Source of the DNA: Nymphalis io
Lineage: Eukaryota > Arthropoda > Insecta > Lepidoptera > Nymphalidae
DNA: 64,000 nucleotides
Assembly (NCBI RefSeq): GCF_905147045.1
Contig: NC_065888.1
Span: forward strand, 13,831,001-13,895,000
Direction: 5' to 3'
The notes beneath the pieces were generated by a model that had not been told where the DNA came from, ran no database searches, and saw only the letters and a list, made by a program, of their open reading frames with translations. Positions 58,123 to 64,000 of this stretch are shown piece by piece. Position 1 is the first letter of the stretch. Each line of letters begins with the position of its first letter. Position numbers and translations under genes: made by a program.

Positions 58123-58165
58123 TACAGAACATTCTTCCCGACTGTACTAGCCGTCGTCGCGTTTG

Positions 58166-58202
58166 GACTCTACTACCACTTACCATCAGGTGGAGTAGAG
58201 TC
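58166..58202 (+). repeat. LINE-J 3' terminal hairpin
   Basis: Stem of about 15 bp with one bulged A: the outer arms are GACTCTACT and AGTAGAGTC, the inner arms CCACTT and AGGTGG, and the loop is ACCATC. The inner 19 bases recur in SINE-B copies. In this class of element the RT recognises its RNA by 3' structures, so this is a likely recognition element (inference). Confidence 0.85.
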
Positions 58203-58232
58203 ATTTGCCATCCCGGGGCATATAAAAAAAAA

Positions 58233-59204
58233 TGGATGGAAAATGCTGCAGGCTTTCTTGCTACAATTTAATACGGTCAACATTTATGGAGTAGATGTTT
58301 TTAGTTATATATTAGTTATGTATTTATTATTTAATTCCATAATGTAAATAATTTTACATGAATACAGATATTTACATTAGATTTTTTTTTTAAATCATCG
58401 CCTGAGAGTCTTAATTGGAAAAGCAATTATAAATATGGTGACTTGTTCTTAGACTTTTATTTATAAATTAATAACAATGGAGTCAGTATTTTGAGAAATA
58501 TATATTGTTTGTTGTTAAAGCTATCGAAATGTCGTGGTCTTTTTAGTTTTTATTTATACGCGGAACTTATTAAAGTGACCAAAAGTTATATAATTTTTCA
58601 TTCGAGAATAGTCGGATGATTCTTAATATGTTGCCTTTGGGAAATCCCACCGGACCCGCGGTTAGGTAAATATAATTTACAATACAATTAATTTTATCAT
58701 TAGCTCTTACATGCTCATTTAGCGTAAAGTTAATTTTAATCTCTAACAACCTTAACACTTCGTTCCGCTCTGCAATATTCTTATCGCTTATTGAATTTGT
58801 GGAATAATTTCAACGTTCCAGATAAAAGATAGATGACCTAGTTTCTAAAGTAAGCTATCTTAAGTATCAATAAACAAAACACGCGTTAGCGACATTGCTA
58901 TTCAAAATCAATCTCAATTGTATTATTTAGCTCCTAGAAGCACTTTTCAATCGATAGGCATATTAGATTATATGTTAAGCTATTTTTTTAAATAAAAATA
59001 AAAATTCATGATATATTAATTAATATTATACTTTTTGTTATTCATTTCATTAATTTCTTGATGATAGTTGCCAGTGATTCTACTGGTAAAATGTCATATT
59101 ATTACGATTTTATTTAAAGACATGTTATATAACTAACTGGTTTACAGTACATTACTACGAGAGTGTAACTGCATTTGTTTCATCAGCCCATTATTAATAA
59201 TCTA
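58233..59204. other. AT-rich stretch, no gene seen
   Basis: Nothing recognised. Confidence 0.5.
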
Positions 59205-59399
59205 GTTGATCTAGATATAAGGACGCGTATCCTGAGGTCCTGGGCTTAACCGCAAGTCATAATAATAAAAAGTTATTGGGTAAGTATATAAGTAAGTATT
59301 ATTTTTCTCACGAAAATTCTCAGTAGCAGCCTGAAGATTAGAAATTGGAAGTGAGTATTCCCGTGCCTCGGAAAGCACATAAAACATGCGCCTGAAAAC
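59205..59399 (+). mobile_element. SINE-C 5' part with a small insertion
   Basis: 'cctgaggtcctgggctta', 'aaaaagttattggg', 'cgaaaattctcagtagcagc' and 'attcccgtgcctcggaaagc'. About 25 bases (taagtatataagtaagtatt region) are extra. It ends 'gcgcctgaaaac', next to a SINE-B. Confidence 0.75.
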
Positions 59400-59559
59400 T
59401 TTTTTTTAAAAGAATAGGTAGGCGGACAAGCATATGGACCACCTGATGATTAATGATCATTGGCGTTGGCCCATAGACATTGGCATTGTAAGAAATGTTA
59501 ACCATCGCTTACATCGCCAATGCGCCACCAGCCTTGGGAACTAAGATGTTTTGTCAGGG
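59400..59559 (-). mobile_element. SINE-B 3' half abutting SINE-C
   Basis: T-run at 59400-59407, partly damaged hairpin (cacctgatgattaatgatc), 'gacattggcattgtaagaaa' and 'ccttgggaactaagatg'. 5'-truncated after 'ttttgtc'. Confidence 0.85.
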
Positions 59560-62394
59560 ACATATCTGAATATATTTATGATACAAATGCGTTTAATTAA
59601 TGAATATTGGATCTCCTGACTTAAAGAAGTTACATGTATTTCATACGAATTTTCATTTTTTAAATTGTGTTTTATGCCTGTCTTGTTCCGAATAACTTGT
59701 GTCTTCGATTGTTACATTCATATCCTTAACTTTTAGCTATCCGCTTATATATTTTGTAGATAAACGCAAACATTCAAGCAACAGACACGAAGAGAGATGA
59801 CAGATACTTCAATAAAAAAAAAACTAAATTAATGAACAAATATAATTATCACGAAACATTACTTTGATTTCAATTTAATTATGATTAAGTTTAATGTCAA
59901 GGTCATTTAATAAAATTATTTTAAACAGTTCAATCAACAAGATCTCAATAAATAATTTAACTGCCCCATAAAAATCGAGACACGATTGTCCCGCGTATTT
60001 TACTATTTAGGTGTAAGAATGAAACGATGAACGCTTTTATACCCATTTGTAATGCGAGACTAGCGGGGTCGTCAGTCGCCCTAAATGACAACCGGCTTAT
60101 TCGCACTGCAGATAGTAGCGCGTTTTCATTACATCACCACGATTCGTTATCTTGTTTCGATTTCGAATCACATATAATAAAGACTAGCAACCAATAAGTA
60201 CATTCTGTCTCTGAGCGAATATCGAATATTTAACTGAAATCGCCTAATACTACATAATATGTACCCGTTAGCTTAAATGTTTTTGATCTTCCAGTATATT
60301 TACATATGTGACTTTCCATTGGTTTTTTAGTTACATACAGGGAAAAAAAACGCTTTCTAGAACTAGCAGCGTACATTTAAAATTAACAAAAGTTGATATT
60401 ATTATTGACCATATTTCATTAAATTATTTTTTTTTGTTTTTATTTCTGTTTTTAAAATTATGTGCTTTTCAGTCGAATATACAATAAATGGTATTTGGCC
60501 GAATATAAAAGAAATAAATAAATAAGCGAAATACGCCGATTGTCGAAAAGTAATTTCGAATATTTGCAGCGACTCTATTTTAGTACATTTCTGTCATTTT
60601 TAATTTCATAAATGTACTTGTTTGACGAAGATATATCACAACTTTGAATTACTCTATTGATACAATTTATGATTTTTAATTATATTACGGTTCGAAGTTG
60701 AAAGTGGCTTATACTAATTGCAGTGCCAGCGCTGTCTGTCGTACTAAAATAGTATAAGACGAAAGGAGAAACAAGGATATTTCTTGCTCTTCTACGTTTC
60801 CGGTAGTTGCTTTCAATTTAATTCATATCGTAAAATGTAAATTCAAAAGCTCCTTTGAGATTGTGAGGTAGGTATTTGAAGTTTGTAGGTGCTTTTATGA
60901 GATATTTGTAAATTTTTTGACGGTAAAATCTAAGAATTTTTTCATTAATATTATATATTCATTAATTTTGAAATTTCATTTTACTACAGAATGACTAATT
61001 AAAAAAATAAATATTTTGATAAGTTTTTCTCCAATGACGCAACACGACGTTATTTAGGATGATCACGAAAGATTTGCAAATAATTTGCGAACTTTCTAAC
61101 CGTGTGCCAATGGAGCTTCGTCCTACAGTGGCCTACGTGCACCGGCGCACGTCTCGGGGTTTGTTCCCGGCTGGTTATTTAAGGTTCCTTATCATTTGCA
61201 ATTAATGTTTTATAGCGATCACATCTATATTGTAAATAAAATTAAAACATTGCTCGTGAACACATCGTGATAGATACTTGATTTATTGAATAGTCGTTTC
61301 TATTCCCATAGCGACTTTATGATATTTAATTTTTAATATATATGCGAGTGTTTTTGTTTGTTTTTTTTTTCAAAGCAGCAATGCAACAATCGATCGATAT
61401 AAGTTTAATATGAGCCGGAGAGTGACAGACTGGGTTAATAAACTACAGCTTAGCAACTTTAATTTAATTTAATATTAATTACAAAATATCACCAAGTTAT
61501 CGACCGATCAATCGATTTGTGAATTGTTTTACATTTTGCTAAATATAATCGTGAATTATTTAGTGACATCAACACTAATATAACAAACCACAATGCAGAT
61601 GCAAATCATCGTGAAACTTCTTACGTAATAATTTTCATTAATTGAAAAGTTGCTATGCATAATAACAAACAGGGTTTTGGCGGTAACAACAATTAAAATT
61701 AATTTCGTCAATCTCGCCAAAACCATATCAATTATTCTACAGATTATAAATTTTATGATAGGATCAAAGAGTTCGTTCGTTGTTTTGTAAATCGATTATC
61801 AATTTTTTTTTTCAAATTCAAACATTCGATTCCAGTAGACATGAACAATTCTATTTTTTTTTATAATTCTTTCAATTAGTAATGCATTGGACCATTAATG
61901 TTCGGTCGTTAAGAAAGTTTGTACAATATTCGTATATTATATTATTATATAGAAAGTATATCGTTGGTATATCTATATACTTTGACGTTTGATAAATACA
62001 AGTACTTAATTGATATTTGATTTGAATTAATAAATATGAATTTTAAATAGAAGTTCATATTTTCATCAAAGTCAAATTATATGTTATAAAATTATGTAAT
62101 TTTAGGCGTGATGTGCTAATCTTTTTCATCTGAGTTTTATATGTAATGTTTTCATCTTAATTATATAAAAAATAAACATATTTCTCATTTATTTACATAA
62201 AATAAATAGTTAGTTAATAAAATTTAAAATATACGAGTATCGAAGCTGCGCCCCGCGTTGAATTTGTAGTAGACATGCCTGTTCTATAGGGTTTGCCATA
62301 TTGGTCGACGTTTAAAGTTATTGCTTTGGCTCTTTGCGTTGTAGCGTGAAGAAACATGGCCTACTGAAAAACTTACTGGTTCTGACTGTTACCT
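59560..62394. other. AT-rich stretch, two GC-richer islets, no gene shown
   Basis: Islets at 60040-60130 ('gactagcggggtcgtcagtc') and 61090-61180 ('gtgcaccggcgcacgtctcg') interrupt AT-rich DNA. The second contains a 30-codon ATG frame (61110-61202) without a recognised motif. No repeat family matches. Could be unrecognised exons or regulatory DNA. Confidence 0.45.
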
Positions 62395-62470
62395 ATGTCT
62401 AGTAGCTACCTTAAAAGGGCATAGATCTGGAGGTCCTGTGTTTAAATATCGGGCGTGGTCAATTCTTATT
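62395..62470 (+). mobile_element. Decayed SINE-C head
   Basis: 'tgtctagtagctacctta', 'gatctggaggtcctgtgttt' and 'aaatatcgggcgtgg' follow the SINE-C head order. Confidence 0.55.
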
Positions 62471-62565
62471 GATATTATAAATGCGAAAGTTTATTTATTT
62501 GTTTGTTACGATTTGACGTCTTAAATACTCAACCGGTATCGTGAAATTCCGCTTAGAAGTCAGGG
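62471..62565 (+). mobile_element. MITE-like repeat, decayed
   Basis: 'gatattataaatgcgaaagt', 'ttgtttgttacgatttgacg' and 'actcaaccggtatcg' preserve the order of the 7968-8145 copy. Confidence 0.55.
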
Positions 62566-62885
62566 GTACAGAAATTCATAAATATATATTTAATTAATTA
62601 TATAGTTCGACGGACTGAAGTTTATGGTTAATCATACGTTATTTAGGGTCATAGCATAACCTACCTTACTTCTAAGCTTTGCTTAGCGGCTGTTTAACTA
62701 AATACATTCGAAAGAAGAAAACAGCATTGTTTAACTAATCAACGTATGTATATACGACCGAAAGTTATAAAGCTTTATATAGTATGACCTTATTTAATAA
62801 GCGGTCTCAAGCAAAAAAAAATCAGATCGAGTTTATAGTTCCTTAGATTAGCACGTTAACCTATACAAACTCTTAGACGATCTGA
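62566..62885. other. AT-rich stretch, no gene seen
   Basis: Nothing recognised. Confidence 0.5.
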
Positions 62886-63254
62886 ATAATAATAATGTCC
62901 TCCAGACCAATTTCGGCCACGGCGGCCAATCTCAATAGAGATAAGCCAACTACACAGGAGATATTATAGTGCACAAGTGTGTGCGCAAACACAGGTGCAC
63001 TCTCTATTCCCTAACTCTCATAATTCGATGGGACGGCAATCCGACACAACCGGAAAGAGTTCAGGCGCAGGTCCAACGGCTTTGCGTGCTATCCGAGGCA
63101 CGGGAGTGTATACAATTCCAACTTCCATACTCCGTGCTGCTACTGAGAAGTTTCTGACAGAAAAACTCAATAACTTTTTATTGGCCCCACCTGGGAATTG
63201 AAGGCAGGACCTCCGGGTTTGCTTCCTTACATCAAGCCACTAGACCAACGAGGC
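62886..63254 (-). mobile_element. Full-length SINE-C copy
   Basis: Minus orientation. Tail (ATT)n at 62886-62897, then 'gtcctccagaccaatttcgg', 'ctctattccctaactctcat', 'cggaaagagttcaggcgcag' and 'tgctactgagaagtttctg'. The tRNA-like head has the A box complement ccactagaccaa and ends at GAGGC (63254). Overlapping open frames here are shadows. Confidence 0.92.
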
Positions 63255-63573
63255 AGTCACTACCTGAATATATATAGTCTGACTAAAGTCTATTAATTTA
63301 TCCGTCGAATCGATTCCGCTATAAATAAACTTATGTACTATTTTTCAAATCTGGCATGCAATTTGTAAATCTATATTTAGTATTATCGTAAAGGAGTTCA
63401 CGAGTGTGCTTACGATCACTCGTAATTACATCGACAATATTAGCTCTGTAGAAATATTTACTCGACGAGCTCAATCATAAAATGTCACAAAGCTATTTGC
63501 GATATTTTCTACCGTGAAAATGGTAAAAATGTTTAGCGTATCACAGTACCTAAATATATATTCAGTGAATATT
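63255..63573. other. AT-rich stretch, no gene seen
   Basis: Nothing recognised. Confidence 0.5.
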
Positions 63574-63791
63574 CTTCAAAACAGCAATAGTCAGTATTGT
63601 TGTGTTCCGGTTTAAAGGGAGCACTCTCTTTTGCCAGTGTAACTATAAAACATCTTAGTTGCCAAGGTTGGTGCGGCGTTGACGATGTCATTAATGTTTA
63701 ATTTTTCTTACCACCAATTTCCATAGGCAGCGGTGACCACTCACCAACAACTGGCTCATTTGCCATTCCGACTACCTATTTTGTATAAAAA
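63574..63791 (+). mobile_element. SINE-B copy, 5'-truncated and diverged
   Basis: 'aacagcaatagtcagtattg', 'ttgtgttccggtttaaaggg', 'gttgccaaggttggtg', a damaged hairpin (gaccactcaccaac) and 'tttgccattccgactaccta'. The last wording lies between the SINE-B and LINE-J 3' ends. Confidence 0.82.
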
Positions 63792-64000
63792 AGTCGATTT
63801 TTAACATTCAGAGCATCAAAGGTTGACTTTAATTTGATTTTAACAGAATATGTTTCTTATACCTATTACATATATTACGATAGTTGGATCATGAAAATAT
63901 CGGAATCTATTGCTATTCACAACGAATACACGATTTAAAATAAATTCCTGTATTCATTTCACTTTTGAAATAGCAATTTAAAAAAAGAAAACGAATCTAA
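63792..64000. other. AT-rich stretch, no gene seen
   Basis: Nothing recognised up to the window end. Confidence 0.5.

Larger units (their letters stand above)
55800..58232 (+). mobile_element. LINE-J: near-complete, 5'-truncated jockey/CR1-group LINE
   Basis: Non-LTR retrotransposon lacking ORF1 and most of its endonuclease domain. It retains the end of that domain, the whole RT region and C-terminal region, a short 3' UTR with a terminal hairpin (58166-58202) and a 9-base A-run (58224-58232). The left boundary is approximate. Its 3' part recurs at 2457-2584, 43284-43402 and 45773-46484. The poly(A) tail and protein motifs point to the jockey/CR1 group; a finer clade needs a tree. Confidence 0.9.

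Overview
The window looks like gene-poor, AT-rich nuclear DNA from a lepidopteran insect, most likely a butterfly. That assignment rests on the interspersed repeats. These are tRNA-derived SINEs of the kind seen in butterfly genomes (one resembles the Metulj SINEs of nymphalids), a very abundant poly(A)-tailed short retroposon, jockey/CR1-group LINE fragments, and short MITE-like elements ending in AATATTATAAATGCGAAAGT. There is no bacterial, plasmid, phage or CRISPR organisation. Family names SINE-A to SINE-D, LINE-J and 'MITE-like' are labels used only in this report.

Only one segment looks like host coding sequence: a putative first coding exon on the minus strand at 16990-17231. It has a good insect start context, a perfect GTGAGT splice donor, and a locally CpG-rich 5' flank at 17232-17360. 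The rest of that gene would lie to the left in minus-strand orientation, behind an intron of unknown length, and I could not recognise the protein. Everything else with coding character is retrotransposon: a nearly complete but 5'-truncated LINE with one in-frame stop (55800-58232), a 5'-truncated relative inserted into a SINE (45773-46484), two short 3' stubs of the same family (2457-2584, 43284-43402), an endonuclease-domain fragment with a GC-rich leader (31400-32270), a LINE C-terminal fragment (42343-42830) and a badly decayed reverse transcriptase (11153-11437).

Layout. 0-17 kb: AT-rich DNA with scattered SINE-A and SINE-B copies, MITE-like repeats, a 26-bp perfect hairpin (13128-13186) and the RT fossil. 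17-22 kb: the orphan exon, then SINE-A copies including an exact tandem duplication (19006-19447), and a possible hAT fossil. 22-43 kb: SINE-B copies in both orientations, an (AT)n microsatellite, the endonuclease fragment, a minisatellite (36662-36750), a diverged dimer repeat (38261-38756) and a SINE-B inside a SINE-C. 43-55 kb: SINE-A copies, a LINE inside a SINE, a GC-enriched hairpin-rich block (49340-49680) and a SINE-D inside a SINE-A. 55-64 kb: the LINE-J element, then mostly AT-rich DNA and one full-length SINE-C.

The main functional relationship visible is parasitic. SINE-B carries the same 3' hairpin (ACCACTTACCATCAGGTGG) and poly(A) end as LINE-J, as expected if LINE-J machinery mobilised it. 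SINE-C and SINE-D end in (ATT)n, like the LINE fragment at 42.4 kb, and SINE-A ends in a TTACGG/TTACTG repeat. Three tail chemistries suggest at least three independent LINE partners. I found no convincing new gene system. The items most worth a second look are the orphan exon, the LINE/SINE tail sharing, the hairpins, the exact tandem duplication and the unclassified GC-enriched block. Repeat boundaries were judged by eye and may be off by several bases.
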